A stretch of 24,640 bases of DNA, from positions 1-24,640 of the forward strand of contig JAMJFQ010000016.1 in NCBI GenBank assembly GCA_023544605.1. Direction: 5' to 3'. The stretch comes from ANME-2 cluster archaeon (GTDB lineage Archaea > Halobacteriota > Methanosarcinia > Methanosarcinales > Methanocomedenaceae). The notes beneath the pieces are model-generated. The model was not told the DNA's origin. It searched no databases and saw only the letters and a list, made by a program, of their open reading frames with translations. Both the position numbers and the translations under genes were made by a program. Below, piece after piece: positions 1 to 7,418 of the stretch; the stretch's first letter is position 1; every line of letters begins with the position of its first letter.

Positions 1-1
1 G

Positions 2-373
2 GCAGGTGCACTGCTGGTGTTGTTCTTTGTGGTAATGGCGGCATATTACCATTACCTGAGCTGGACAGGGAGAGATGGAGAAAAAACTGAGGCTGAGCTT
101 AAACTTGGACCTGAGCCCGAACTGGCAGGTCAACAAAGCCAAAGCGACGTGACTGTGACACTTGAGACAAAATCCCTGCCTGATGACCTTAATGAAGTAC
201 TGGGAATCATCCGGCAGGCAGGGGGCAGGCTCACCCAGAAGGAGCTGAGAAGTAAACTGAGATGTTCCGAAGCCAAAGTGAGCCTGATGGTCACCGACCT
301 TGAGGACAGGGGGCTGGTGCGTAAAGTGAAGCAGGGGCGGGGGAATATTGTTCTGCTTAACAGCAGGGAATGA
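2..373 (+). CDS. Membrane-anchored winged-helix (HTH) regulator, C-terminal part (5' truncated by window)
   Basis: The reading frame is open from base 2, so the gene begins upstream; a GTG at 17 lies inside a hydrophobic segment and is unlikely to be the true start. The visible protein opens with a transmembrane helix (ALLVLFFVVMAAYYHYL), continues through a charged, low-complexity linker, and ends in a winged-helix domain: ILxxG-GRLTQKELRSKL, then a recognition-helix region (SEAKVSLMVTDLEDRGLV) and a wing rich in Lys/Arg/Gly. This order, membrane helix then MarR-like HTH at the C-terminus, matches the archaeal membrane-associated transcriptional regulators grouped as COG2512. The DNA-binding domain would face the cytoplasm; ligand and targets cannot be read from this part. 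The next gene on the same strand starts 49 bases downstream, so the two may be cotranscribed. Confidence 0.8.
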   Translation, partial: AGALLVLFFVVMAAYYHYLSWTGRDGEKTEAELKLGPEPELAGQQSQSDVTVTLETKSLPDDLNEVLGIIRQAGGRLTQKELRSKLRCSEAKVSLMVTDLEDRGLVRKVKQGRGNIVLLNSRE

Positions 374-422
374 TCCAAAGCTGATTATTACAGAAAAATC
401 CCAATAGTAGAATGCCACGATC

Positions 423-956
423 ATGGACTGGATATCCCACATAATCTTCGGTCTTACTATTGCCAGGCTGGGTTTCATGAACCGCCCGCAGGAGTGGGAA
501 AAATACCGCACTATCATCATACTGGTAGCCATCGCCGCCAGCCTGTTCCCTGACCTTGACATCCTGGGTACCCACCGCAGTGAACTCCATGCCCCGGTAG
601 TGCTGGCCGCACTGGCAGGTATCATAGGTCTGGCATATCCCTTATCATTCAGGCCGCTTCTCTCGGGTTTCTTAAGCCACAGCCTGCTGGATATCTTCCT
701 GTTCGACAACTCAAAAGATACCATCAGGCAGATCATAGACATTGCGATCACCAATGACACAACAGCCAGTGAGGTTAATGAAGTGGTGATTACTGGGGTG
801 GCTGCTAATGGTATCATGCTATTGTATCCCATAAGCCGCACGATGTATTCCATCGTGCTTACAGAAACGACCTATGCAATCGTAGCAATGCTGGTGCTGT
901 GTATTGCTGCCGTCACTGTGTATCTTACCCGCAGGGACAGGGACAAGTATCAATAA
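423..956 (+). CDS. YdjM/DUF457-like membrane-bound metal-dependent hydrolase family protein
   Basis: A 177-residue membrane protein with about four hydrophobic helices. The family's metal-ligand pattern is visible: an N-terminal DWISH (His6), FPDLD (Asp44, Asp46), paired histidines His51 and His56, and SHSLLD (His86, Asp90). These are features of the LexA-binding/YdjM group, described as inner-membrane metal-dependent hydrolases but with no firmly known substrate. The ATG at 423 gives a start immediately before the conserved DWISH motif, as in relatives. The C-terminal half (about 115-177) is less typical, with one more hydrophobic helix and a short basic tail. It sits between a membrane regulator and the PPAT gene with short gaps (49 and 34 bases), suggesting a shared transcript but not a shared function. 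Confidence 0.75.
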   Translation: MDWISHIIFGLTIARLGFMNRPQEWEKYRTIIILVAIAASLFPDLDILGTHRSELHAPVVLAALAGIIGLAYPLSFRPLLSGFLSHSLLDIFLFDNSKDTIRQIIDIAITNDTTASEVNEVVITGVAANGIMLLYPISRTMYSIVLTETTYAIVAMLVLCIAAVTVYLTRRDRDKYQ

Positions 957-990
957 CTATTATTGTGCTTCATTTCAATTAGACACCTCA

Positions 991-1452
991 ATGTCTAAAG
1001 TTGCAGTAGGCGGCACATTTAATCCCTTTCATGACGGCCACAGGGCTCTGCTTAACAGAGCACACCAGTTAAGCAGCGGTGGCGAACTGCTGATCGGCAT
1101 AACCTCGAACGAAATGGCCGGGAAAAAGTACCATGAAATAGAAGACTGGGAAGTTCGGAAGCAGGAGGTCATGGGTTTTATGCAGGACACCTTCGGAGCC
1201 AGCCCGGTCATCGTCAGATTGGACGACCCCTTTGGTCCCACCCTATACGAGGATTTCGATTACCTGGTGGTATCCCCCGAGACCGAATCCACAGCCGATC
1301 TCATTAACACCCGGCGTACTGAACTGGGAAATAGGCCTATCAGTATCGAACTGGTAGAGTATGTTCTGGCCTATGACGGACAGCCAATATCCTCAACCAG
1401 AGTGTTACAGGGGGAGATAGACGCTCACGGCAACCTGCTGCAACACCGATAA
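991..1452 (+). CDS. coaD: Phosphopantetheine adenylyltransferase (archaeal PPAT)
   Basis: A 153-residue nucleotidyltransferase that would transfer AMP from ATP to 4'-phosphopantetheine, making dephospho-CoA, the penultimate step of coenzyme A synthesis; cytoplasmic. The N-terminus carries the GGTFNPFHDGH signature, with the T/HxGH catalytic element at residues 14-17, and the C-terminal half has ISSTR, the usual second phosphate-binding motif of this superfamily. Length and sequence fit the archaeal form (COG1019) rather than bacterial CoaD. I chose the ATG at 991 because it places the beta-strand KVAVGGTF right at the N-terminus; an open frame extends back to 904 but overlaps the previous gene and adds non-conserved residues. 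No clear Shine-Dalgarno is seen. It precedes valS by 81 bases. Confidence 0.88.
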   Translation: MSKVAVGGTFNPFHDGHRALLNRAHQLSSGGELLIGITSNEMAGKKYHEIEDWEVRKQEVMGFMQDTFGASPVIVRLDDPFGPTLYEDFDYLVVSPETESTADLINTRRTELGNRPISIELVEYVLAYDGQPISSTRVLQGEIDAHGNLLQHR

Positions 1453-1492
1453 TAATATTTACCTTGTGCGTGTTTTGTTGCATGTTTCAACT

Positions 1493-1512
1493 TAGAATAT
1501 TATAATATTTCA
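1493..1512 (+). promoter_or_regulatory. Probable TATA-box promoter of valS
   Basis: An AT-only stretch (tagaatattataatattt) lies about 25-40 bases before the valS start, in the 81-base gap after coaD. Position and composition fit an archaeal TATA element, with transcription starting near 1520-1530 and a very short leader. The exact boundaries are inferred by eye. Confidence 0.45.
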
Positions 1513-1520
1513 CTTATCAA

Positions 1521-1524
1521 GAGG
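1521..1524 (+). promoter_or_regulatory. Shine-Dalgarno of valS
   Basis: GAGG sits 9 bases upstream of the ATG at 1534. It supports that start over later in-frame ATGs. Confidence 0.5.
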
Positions 1525-1533
1525 CCCAAACAT

Positions 1534-4122
1534 ATGTCTGCAACACAGCTGCCAAAGGAATATGATCCTCAGGATATCGAACCCAAATGGATGAACAGCT
1601 GGTCCGATTCCATGAACTACTTTGACTGGGATTCCCAAAAGCCCCAGTACATCATCGATACCCCACCACCATACCCCACAGGTAATTTCCATATCGGCAA
1701 CGCCCTGAACTGGTGCTACATAGATTTCATTGCCCGCTACAAGCGGATGCGCGGGTTCAATGTCATGTTCCCTGAAGGGTGGGACTGTCACGGTCTCCCC
1801 ACCGAGGTCAAGGTGGAAGAGATCCATAAAATTACCAAAAACCAGGTTCCCAGGGCTGAGTTCAGGCGGTTGTGCGAGGAGCTCACGACAGGCAATATCG
1901 AGAAGATGCGCCAAACCATGCGCAGGCTGGCGTTCAGCATAGACTGGAGCAACGAGTACATCACTATGAAGCCCGAATACTACGGCAGGACCCAGCATTC
2001 CTTTGTCCAGATGTATAATAAAGAGATGATATACCGCTCTGACCATCCCAACAACTGGTGCCCCAGGTGCGAGACCGCAATAGCTTTTGCAGAAGTGGAA
2101 TACGAGGCCAGGCAGACCACGCTGAACTATTTCCATTTCGATAAACTGGATGTTGCCACCACAAGGCCGGAACTGCTTGCAGCCTGCGTGGCAGTGGCCA
2201 TCAATCCCGATGATGACAGGTATAAACAATATGTGGACCAGGAGATCGAGGTCCCCATCTTCCATCACAAGGTAACGGTAATGGCGGACAAGGAGGTTGA
2301 CCCGACTTTCGGTACAGGCGTGGTCATGATCTGTACTTTTGGTGACAAGCAGGATGTGAGATGGTGGGCTGAACTGGGACTGCCACTGAGAAAAGCCATT
2401 GACAAACAGGGCAACATGACCTCCATAGCTGGAAAATATGAAGGTATGAACCTGGCCGAATGCAAAGAAGCCATCACGCAGGACATGATAGATGCAGGTA
2501 TAATCTATGAGCAGGATTCCCTGGACCAGAACGTGGGATTGTGCTGGCGCTGTAAAACACCAATAGAGATATTATCAGAAAGGCAGTGGTTCGTAAAGAT
2601 CAATGCTGACGATATCATTTCAAAATCATCAGAGATCAACTGGGTCCCCCCGTACATGGAGACCAGGCTCAAGAATTGGACCGGGACCATGGAATGGGAC
2701 TGGTGCATCTCCAGACAGCGCATCTTTGCCACACCCATCCCTGTGTGGTACTGTGATGAGTGCGGCGAGGTAATGGTGGCCAGGGAAGAGTGGCTGCCGC
2801 TGGATCCCAATGCCTCGCAGCCACATGAACCATGCGGTTGCGGTTCATCTTCCTTCTCTCCAGAGGAGGACGTGCTTGATACCTGGATGGATTCATCCAT
2901 CTCGGCCCTCAATGTAGCTGGCTGGATGAAAAGGGATGATGCAAGATTGCCTACCCAGCTGCGCCCACAGGGACATGATATTATCAGGACATGGGCTTTC
3001 TATTCTATCCTGCGTGCCAGTGCCTTAACGGGTCTGAGACCGTGGGACGACATTATGATAAACGGTATGGTGCTGGGTGATGACGGCCATAAGATGAGCA
3101 AGAGCCTGGGTAATATCGTCATGCCTGAAGAGGTTGTGGTGAAATATGGTTCAGACGCTTTCAGGCAGTGGGCCGCTATTGGGGGTGCTACAGGTTCGGA
3201 CATCATGTTCAGGTGGAAGGACGTAGTAGCAGGGAATCGGTTCCAGCAGAAACTCTGGAGCATTGTCAGGTTCTGCATGCCTCACCTTGAGGGATTCCAG
3301 CCCGGAGAGGTGCAGTACAGGACCATCGACCGCTGGCTGCTGAGTAAACTGAACTCCCTTATCAAGGAGGTTACTGCCAGCATGGACGCATACCAGTTCG
3401 ACGAGACCTTGAAGAATATCAGGGGTTTTGCCTGGGATACCCTGGCAGATAATTACATCGAACTCGTGAAATCCAGGTTATACGGCGGCGATGCCGAAGC
3501 AAAGCAGGCAGCTCAGCAGACCTTGTACCTGACAGTGGACGCTCTGGCGAAGATGCTGGCTCCGTTCATTCCTTACTTTGCAGACGAGGTATTCTCACAG
3601 TTACATGACCACAGCGTGCATACGGATGCGTGGCCCGTTGTGGATGAGTCTGCCATTGATGCCGCTGCAGAGGGTTTGGGCGAGCAGGTAAAGGAGATCA
3701 CGGCTGCCATCAGGCGCTTTAAATCTGATAAGGGTATGGCTTTGAATGCACCCCTTGGCCAGCTCAGGATATACGGGCGCATCGGGGATGTAGCTGATAT
3801 TGCCGGGACGGTGAACGCTGAAATAGATGTAATGGTGGGTGAGCCCGAGTTCGAGTATAGCGTGAGTGGTGTCAAGCCCAATATGAGTGTTATCGGTCCA
3901 AAGTTTCGTGAAAAGGCCGGAGCCATCATAGGTGCTTTGAAAAGTGCTTATGCTGCAACCATTGCAGAGCAGGCGGCGGCAGGGGCAATATCCATCGAGG
4001 TCGGCGGCGAGACTATAACACTTGAGCCTGATTCGGTGGCTTTTGAGCGAGAGATCCTCTCAGAAGGCCATGCGGTTGATGTGCTGGAAATTGGGGATGT
4101 AATGGTCGTGATTGAGAAATAA
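1534..4122 (+). CDS. valS: Valyl-tRNA synthetase
   Basis: An 862-residue class Ia synthetase that charges tRNA-Val and edits misactivated threonine. Visible landmarks are PPPYPTG followed by HIGN (residues 53-56, the HIGH element), the GWDCHGLPTE block, a connective-peptide editing domain (about 200-330, including TTRPELL), and KMSKS at 520-524. Several cysteine pairs (CPRC, CWRC, CDEC, CGCG) form the zinc-binding knuckles expected in archaeal ValRS. The anticodon-binding helical domain follows, and the C-terminus ends in VLEIGDVMVVIEK. Length is normal for archaeal ValRS. The gene is preceded by a TATA-like element and GAGG, so it probably has its own promoter. A transposase scrap begins in the same frame almost immediately after the TAA, but ValRS itself looks complete. 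Confidence 0.97.
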   Translation: MSATQLPKEYDPQDIEPKWMNSWSDSMNYFDWDSQKPQYIIDTPPPYPTGNFHIGNALNWCYIDFIARYKRMRGFNVMFPEGWDCHGLPTEVKVEEIHKITKNQVPRAEFRRLCEELTTGNIEKMRQTMRRLAFSIDWSNEYITMKPEYYGRTQHSFVQMYNKEMIYRSDHPNNWCPRCETAIAFAEVEYEARQTTLNYFHFDKLDVATTRPELLAACVAVAINPDDDRYKQYVDQEIEVPIFHHKVTVMADKEVDPTFGTGVVMICTFGDKQDVRWWAELGLPLRKAIDKQGNMTSIAGKYEGMNLAECKEAITQDMIDAGIIYEQDSLDQNVGLCWRCKTPIEILSERQWFVKINADDIISKSSEINWVPPYMETRLKNWTGTMEWDWCISRQRIFATPIPVWYCDECGEVMVAREEWLPLDPNASQPHEPCGCGSSSFSPEEDVLDTWMDSSISALNVAGWMKRDDARLPTQLRPQGHDIIRTWAFYSILRASALTGLRPWDDIMINGMVLGDDGHKMSKSLGNIVMPEEVVVKYGSDAFRQWAAIGGATGSDIMFRWKDVVAGNRFQQKLWSIVRFCMPHLEGFQPGEVQYRTIDRWLLSKLNSLIKEVTASMDAYQFDETLKNIRGFAWDTLADNYIELVKSRLYGGDAEAKQAAQQTLYLTVDALAKMLAPFIPYFADEVFSQLHDHSVHTDAWPVVDESAIDAAAEGLGEQVKEITAAIRRFKSDKGMALNAPLGQLRIYGRIGDVADIAGTVNAEIDVMVGEPEFEYSVSGVKPNMSVIGPKFREKAGAIIGALKSAYAATIAEQAAAGAISIEVGGETITLEPDSVAFEREILSEGHAVDVLEIGDVMVVIEK

Positions 4123-4125
4123 GAC

Positions 4126-4332
4126 TTGACTTTCAAAGATACACGAAGTGATGGCACGCCCAAACAGGTGTGGCAAAAGTACCTTGGAACTGCAGAAAAG
4201 ATTGTAGAACTGAAAGAAAAAGCAGCAGAATTGCCTCACATCAAACTAAAATCATTTCAATATGGCAAAACAGCAGCTTTGCTGTTCATATCAGATGAAC
4301 TAAACTTCATTGAAACCGTAAACAAACACTGA
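4126..4332 (+). pseudogene. IS1634-type transposase N-terminal fragment
   Basis: A 68-codon remnant resembling the N-terminal region of IS1634 (IS4 superfamily) transposases, which are common in methanogens: GTPKQVWQKYLGTAEKI followed by a short helical stretch and LLFISDELNFIETVNKH. The first residues that normally precede the VWQKYLG strand are replaced, and the frame stops before any DDE catalytic residue, so it cannot encode an active transposase. The nominal start is a TTG at 4126, probably not a real start. It lies 3 bases after the valS stop and in the same frame. I see no terminal inverted repeats around it. Family assignment is from memory of motif similarity. Confidence 0.7.
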
Positions 4333-4352
4333 TTAATTATTCGCGAAGATTT

Positions 4353-4370
4353 TAACTTTTAAAAAAGTTA
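4353..4370. repeat. 18-bp perfect palindrome in the valS / secretion ATPase convergent gap
   Basis: TAACTTTT and its exact complement AAAAGTTA are separated by two A residues. It lies in the roughly 125-base gap between the transposase scrap and the end of the minus-strand ATPase gene. It is AT-rich, so a strong RNA hairpin is unlikely; it could serve weakly in termination of converging transcripts or be incidental. Nothing else is recognisable in this gap. Confidence 0.3.
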
Positions 4371-4458
4371 TTCTGTATTCTTATCACCTTTGGGGCGCGT
4401 CAACGATCGTGCGTTACAAACTCATGGCATCATAATCGAATATTTGTCCTTAAGTAGA

Positions 4459-6741
4459 TCACCCTTGCTGCAAAATCCCCTCATACCACTCTATCCACCG
4501 TCCATACACCTCAACCATATCAACGCCCCCATCCCCATCCTGCAGTTCATTCATCAGCAGCCAGAACATATTATTGGCCTGGCCCACCCTCCCGGCTTCC
4601 ACCAGTTCAGGCCTGGTCCTGCCAGCCTCGGCAATTACCCCTTTTATCTGAGCCCTCATCCTGATATTCAGGAGCACCTCATCAATGCTCACACCCCACC
4701 TGCTGGCAATCCTGCCGATCAGTTCAGACTGCCCCATATCCAGCAGGTCAGTAGGCTCGATCCTGTCATTACTCGCATCGAACATCATCAGGTCATTGAA
4801 GAACGTACTCGTCCCATCCCAGTTGCCCGAAGTAACCTCTGAGACCTGCACCAGCCGCTTCTTCTTGCGCATGCTCCCGCTTATCCTGATATTGGAACAC
4901 ACAACTACTGCATCCGTGGCCCTGAACGACTGCTCGGGCACGCCCAGTGCACCCACAATGCGCTCGTACACGGTCTGGGTGGATGCACCGTGGATAGTGC
5001 CCAGCACTGAATTGCCGGCAGTGCCCACCTGCATGGCCTCGTACAGCATCCTGGTCTCAGGACCCCTTACCTCGCCTATGGCAAGTGTGGAATTGCCCAG
5101 GCGCAGTGCCGCCCGCAAGGCAGTATCGGGCGCAATCTCTGAATCAGAGCCTGCAATGGCCGAGCGGGTATTCATGCCCTGCACCTTCCAGCCAAGGCGC
5201 TGCAGGTCCCGCAGCGGAAGCTCGGGCGTATCCTCGATGGTCAGGATGCGGTACTTCTGGGGCACTTCCAGCAGCAGGGCTGACAGCAGTGAGGTCTTGC
5301 CAGCACCCACGCCGCCCGCTATCAGGATGGATGAATGCCCGTCCACCAGGAAACTCAGCAGTCCTGCTGCAAGCGGCGTCATTGACCCCTCGTTAATGAG
5401 CTTGGGCAGGGTCCAGGGCGTTTGGGCATGTTTGCGGAATGCATAGGCCAGCCCGCCCGCGCTCAATGGATTGCCAATACAGGACACCCTGGTTTTGTAC
5501 TCGGCCAGGTCCATATCAAGGATGGGGTTCGCCTCCCCGAAGGGGCGGCCGCTCAGTGCCCTGAACCGTGATATCATGGTATCCACATCATCCTGGGACA
5601 GGTAGATATTGCTGGAACACTCCTCTCCTTCGATGACCACATGGACCGGATTGGTATCCACGGGCGCATTGACGTATATATCAGTAACCCTTGAATCCGA
5701 CAGCACATCCTCCAGGATACCCAGGCCGGTGGTATATTTTGCCAGGATGTCAGAGAACACCGATATCTGGTCAGGTTTGAGTTTGATATCCTTGAGGCCA
5801 GCTTCCTCGGCCAGGATTTGTTGGCTGCGGCGCCTGAAATACTCCCTGCTGTTCACAGGGTCTGCAAAATTAAGGTCATTGGGTCGGTGTCGTATCAGGC
5901 GTGAGCGCACCGATTCCAGCAATCCCAGTTCTTTTGGGCGCAGGTTGTATTCAGGAGGGATCAGGAAGTACAGGCTCTCGGGCCTGTCAGAAAGGCTGTA
6001 GATAGAAACCTCCATAGCCCTCCCGCCACTTCTTTGTACATCATATCCCTCAAGGAAAACAGCATTGTCAGGGGGCTCGGTATAGATGCGGGATGTGGAG
6101 AACCCGGGTCTGGTATAGGGCATGATGACCCGGGTGTAATATTGACTGGAGGATACGCTAACATCCAAACCGTTTCCCATACCTTCGGTACAATGAGTCA
6201 TCCTTGCAAGCATATGGATATACTCATTTGTACATGCACTCCCCTGTCCTGTTTCGTTATTATGGCAGACGATGCCAGAATCCACCTGAGCTATAAGGAT
6301 TGTGTATGCTTTTACCGGATCCTGTAGTCCCATTTCCATTATATTTGATATGAACTCTTGTCGCTCAAGATGACAATTCCCGCATACAGCAGGCACTTCT
6401 GTGTCCTCAAACATTCTCAGGTTGTCAATGAACCCTGCAAGAAGATAGAGCAACCTGAGATTCTCCCCTTCATAATCCCGTTCATACAGGTGGGAGAGCA
6501 CCAACCTGTCCACCATGGGTTCCTTGATCATTATCTGGAAAATGTTCTTGCGGCATACTGCATCATCCAGTCCTGAATTACCTGCACTACAGCCCCTGCA
6601 ATCTATTATTAAGGATTTTTGGCTATCTGCGAGACGTATCTTGTATGTGCAAAGACCGTCATCGATTTTTTTCTTTGAGAAGAATCTGAGCAACACGTTG
6701 CTATTCGAATCTCCTGTTCCCACCGTGTTCAATCCAAACAC
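4459..6741 (-). CDS. Type II/IV secretion-system ATPase (archaeal TadA/GspE2-like) with Cys-rich N-terminal region
   Basis: A 760-residue hexameric secretion ATPase of the GspE/TadA/FlaI type. The core shows a Walker A GGVGAGKTS (Lys near 482), the Asp box TIEDTPELP, Walker B LAIGEVRGPE and the His box GTIHGAS. A preceding N2-like domain contains SRVTDIYVNAP and VSCIGNPLSAGG. The first 200 residues hold a separate region with cysteine pairs Cys48/Cys51 and Cys120/Cys123 plus Cys63, which may bind metal. Such ATPases power pilus or secretion assembly with a TadC/FlaJ-like membrane protein, but no such gene follows here: an IS scrap and convergent valS lie downstream. The GTG at 6741 is the longest start; a TATA-like element at 6743-6759 is so close that translation may begin further in. 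It diverges from the small CxxC protein gene. Confidence 0.9.
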   Translation of the reverse strand: MFGLNTVGTGDSNSNVLLRFFSKKKIDDGLCTYKIRLADSQKSLIIDCRGCSAGNSGLDDAVCRKNIFQIMIKEPMVDRLVLSHLYERDYEGENLRLLYLLAGFIDNLRMFEDTEVPAVCGNCHLERQEFISNIMEMGLQDPVKAYTILIAQVDSGIVCHNNETGQGSACTNEYIHMLARMTHCTEGMGNGLDVSVSSSQYYTRVIMPYTRPGFSTSRIYTEPPDNAVFLEGYDVQRSGGRAMEVSIYSLSDRPESLYFLIPPEYNLRPKELGLLESVRSRLIRHRPNDLNFADPVNSREYFRRRSQQILAEEAGLKDIKLKPDQISVFSDILAKYTTGLGILEDVLSDSRVTDIYVNAPVDTNPVHVVIEGEECSSNIYLSQDDVDTMISRFRALSGRPFGEANPILDMDLAEYKTRVSCIGNPLSAGGLAYAFRKHAQTPWTLPKLINEGSMTPLAAGLLSFLVDGHSSILIAGGVGAGKTSLLSALLLEVPQKYRILTIEDTPELPLRDLQRLGWKVQGMNTRSAIAGSDSEIAPDTALRAALRLGNSTLAIGEVRGPETRMLYEAMQVGTAGNSVLGTIHGASTQTVYERIVGALGVPEQSFRATDAVVVCSNIRISGSMRKKKRLVQVSEVTSGNWDGTSTFFNDLMMFDASNDRIEPTDLLDMGQSELIGRIASRWGVSIDEVLLNIRMRAQIKGVIAEAGRTRPELVEAGRVGQANNMFWLLMNELQDGDGGVDMVEVYGRWIEWYEGILQQG

Positions 6742-6742
6742 T

Positions 6743-6759
6743 CCAGTAAAATATAGCGG
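6743..6759 (-). promoter_or_regulatory. TATA-like element before the secretion ATPase gene
   Basis: On the minus strand this reads GCTATATTTTACTGG. It is the best TATA match near the ATPase start, yet it would place transcription initiation around 6727, inside the annotated N-terminus. Either the promoter lies further upstream or the real start codon is downstream of the GTG at 6741. Confidence 0.3.
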
Positions 6760-6845
6760 GTGTTAGATATGGCCGACTATATTAAGGTTGCTAAATTATT
6801 TGCATCGAAGTTTTTCAGAAGTATCTATGTCAATTAATCGTTAGG

Positions 6846-6870
6846 TTTAAATAGTGAGCATATATTAATA
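6846..6870 (+). promoter_or_regulatory. Probable TATA-box region of the small CxxC protein gene
   Basis: TTTAAATA (6846-6853) and CATATATTAATA (about 6859-6870) form a strong AT block about 100 bases before the preferred TTG start at 6962. Initiation near 6875-6895 would leave a leader of roughly 70-85 bases, rather long for an archaeal message. Confidence 0.4.
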
Positions 6871-6961
6871 CCTGCACTGTTTGGTATGTAAAAATCCGGA
6901 CCATGCATTCAAGTCAGCATGGAAAAACATAATTTCCATTAAAAAAGGAGAGAACAACGTA

Positions 6962-7282
6962 TTGACAGACCGACCCAAAAACGAGACCAAGATAACAGTA
7001 ATGAATAACAAGAATATAGTCGAGGACATATATTTCAAGGAATGTCATCACTGTTCAGAGAACATTCCTGTGGTGGGCACATGTACCACATGCGGGACTG
7101 ATTATATACACATACGGACCTTTGAAAATTACGAGACCGGATTTCTTCACTTCGTTTATACCTGTTCGGGCTGTCCTGAAGACCACCGAAAGGCCCAGAA
7201 AATGGTCAAGATCTATGAAGGCAATGGCAATGGTGATGCGACCAGTAAAGCTCATGAATTGGCCCAGAATTTCCTTTATTGA
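6962..7282 (+). CDS. Small three-CxxC (zinc-ribbon-like) protein of unknown function
   Basis: I do not recognise this 106-residue protein. It contains three CxxC pairs: Cys28/Cys31 (CHHC), Cys41/Cys44 (CTTC) and Cys68/Cys71 (CSGC). The middle part, GTDYIHIRTFENYETGFLHFVY, looks like beta strands of a zinc ribbon; the first 20 residues are polar and the C-terminus is a short helix. I start it at the TTG at 6962 because AAGGAG lies about 11 bases upstream; an in-frame TTG at 6881 lies close to the expected transcription start, and an ATG at 7001 is a further alternative. No signal peptide or membrane segment is visible. It is transcribed divergently from the secretion ATPase and ends before a run of nine T residues. 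It could be a small regulator or an RNA-binding zinc protein, but the sequence does not decide. Confidence 0.65.
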   Translation: MTDRPKNETKITVMNNKNIVEDIYFKECHHCSENIPVVGTCTTCGTDYIHIRTFENYETGFLHFVYTCSGCPEDHRKAQKMVKIYEGNGNGDATSKAHELAQNFLY

Positions 7283-7295
7283 AAATTATCGAATA

Positions 7296-7304
7296 TTTTT
7301 TTTT
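7296..7304 (+). terminator. Oligo-T terminator
   Basis: Nine consecutive T residues begin 14 bases after the stop codon of the small CxxC protein. Archaeal RNA polymerase terminates on such U-runs without needing a hairpin. Confidence 0.55.
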
Positions 7305-7320
7305 GAAAATAAGATCAAAA

Positions 7321-7418
7321 GCCAAGGTCCGGATTCGAACCGGAGTAAAACCGCTTACTGCTAGCATAAATATTATGCTTATCTGCAGGCGATTGCGTAG
7401 CCGCTCCGCCACCTTGGC
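7321..7418 (-). tRNA. tRNA-Cys (GCA) with a 27-nt intron
   Basis: Read on the minus strand, the acceptor arms GCCAAGG and CCTTGGC pair perfectly. The D arm has GCG/CGC and GG in the loop. The T arm is TCCGG-TTCGAAT-CCGGA. The anticodon stem is ATCGC/GCGGT, and after removing 27 nt the anticodon loop is CTGCAGA, with GCA giving Cys. The intron occupies 7356-7382, between positions 37 and 38, the canonical archaeal site. A 4-bp helix CTGC/GCAG flanked by two 3-nt bulges (AGA and TAA) makes a textbook bulge-helix-bulge, and the intron interior forms an AGCATAA/TTATGCT hairpin. The mature tRNA would be 71 nt; CCA is not encoded. Confidence 0.96.
7356..7382 (-). other. tRNA-Cys intron with bulge-helix-bulge splice sites
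   Basis: The intron lies between tRNA positions 37 and 38. Cleavage after the second base of each 3-nt bulge (AG|A and TA|A) yields exons that rejoin to the correct seven-base anticodon loop. Excision would need the archaeal splicing endonuclease and the RtcB ligase, neither of which is in this window. Confidence 0.92.

Noticed and set aside
904..990. A longer start for the PPAT gene.
   Set aside because: It overlaps the upstream hydrolase gene and adds 29 residues not seen in PPAT proteins; the ATG at 991 fits the family.
1510..2268. A 252-codon minus-strand open frame opposite valS.
   Set aside because: Shadow of valS codon usage; the plus strand carries the HIGN motif and clear ValRS homology.
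4390..4842. A 150-codon plus-strand open frame at the end of the ATPase gene.
   Set aside because: Mostly antisense to the ATPase C-terminus, Pro/His-rich and without recognisable features.
4685..5446. A 253-codon open frame on the plus strand opposite the secretion ATPase.
   Set aside because: It is fully antisense to a gene with intact Walker motifs; its product is Ser/Pro/Arg-rich with no domain, as expected for a shadow frame.
6881..6961. An N-terminal extension of the small CxxC protein from a TTG at 6881.
   Set aside because: It falls at the expected transcription start and lacks a ribosome-binding site, whereas the TTG at 6962 has AAGGAG upstream.
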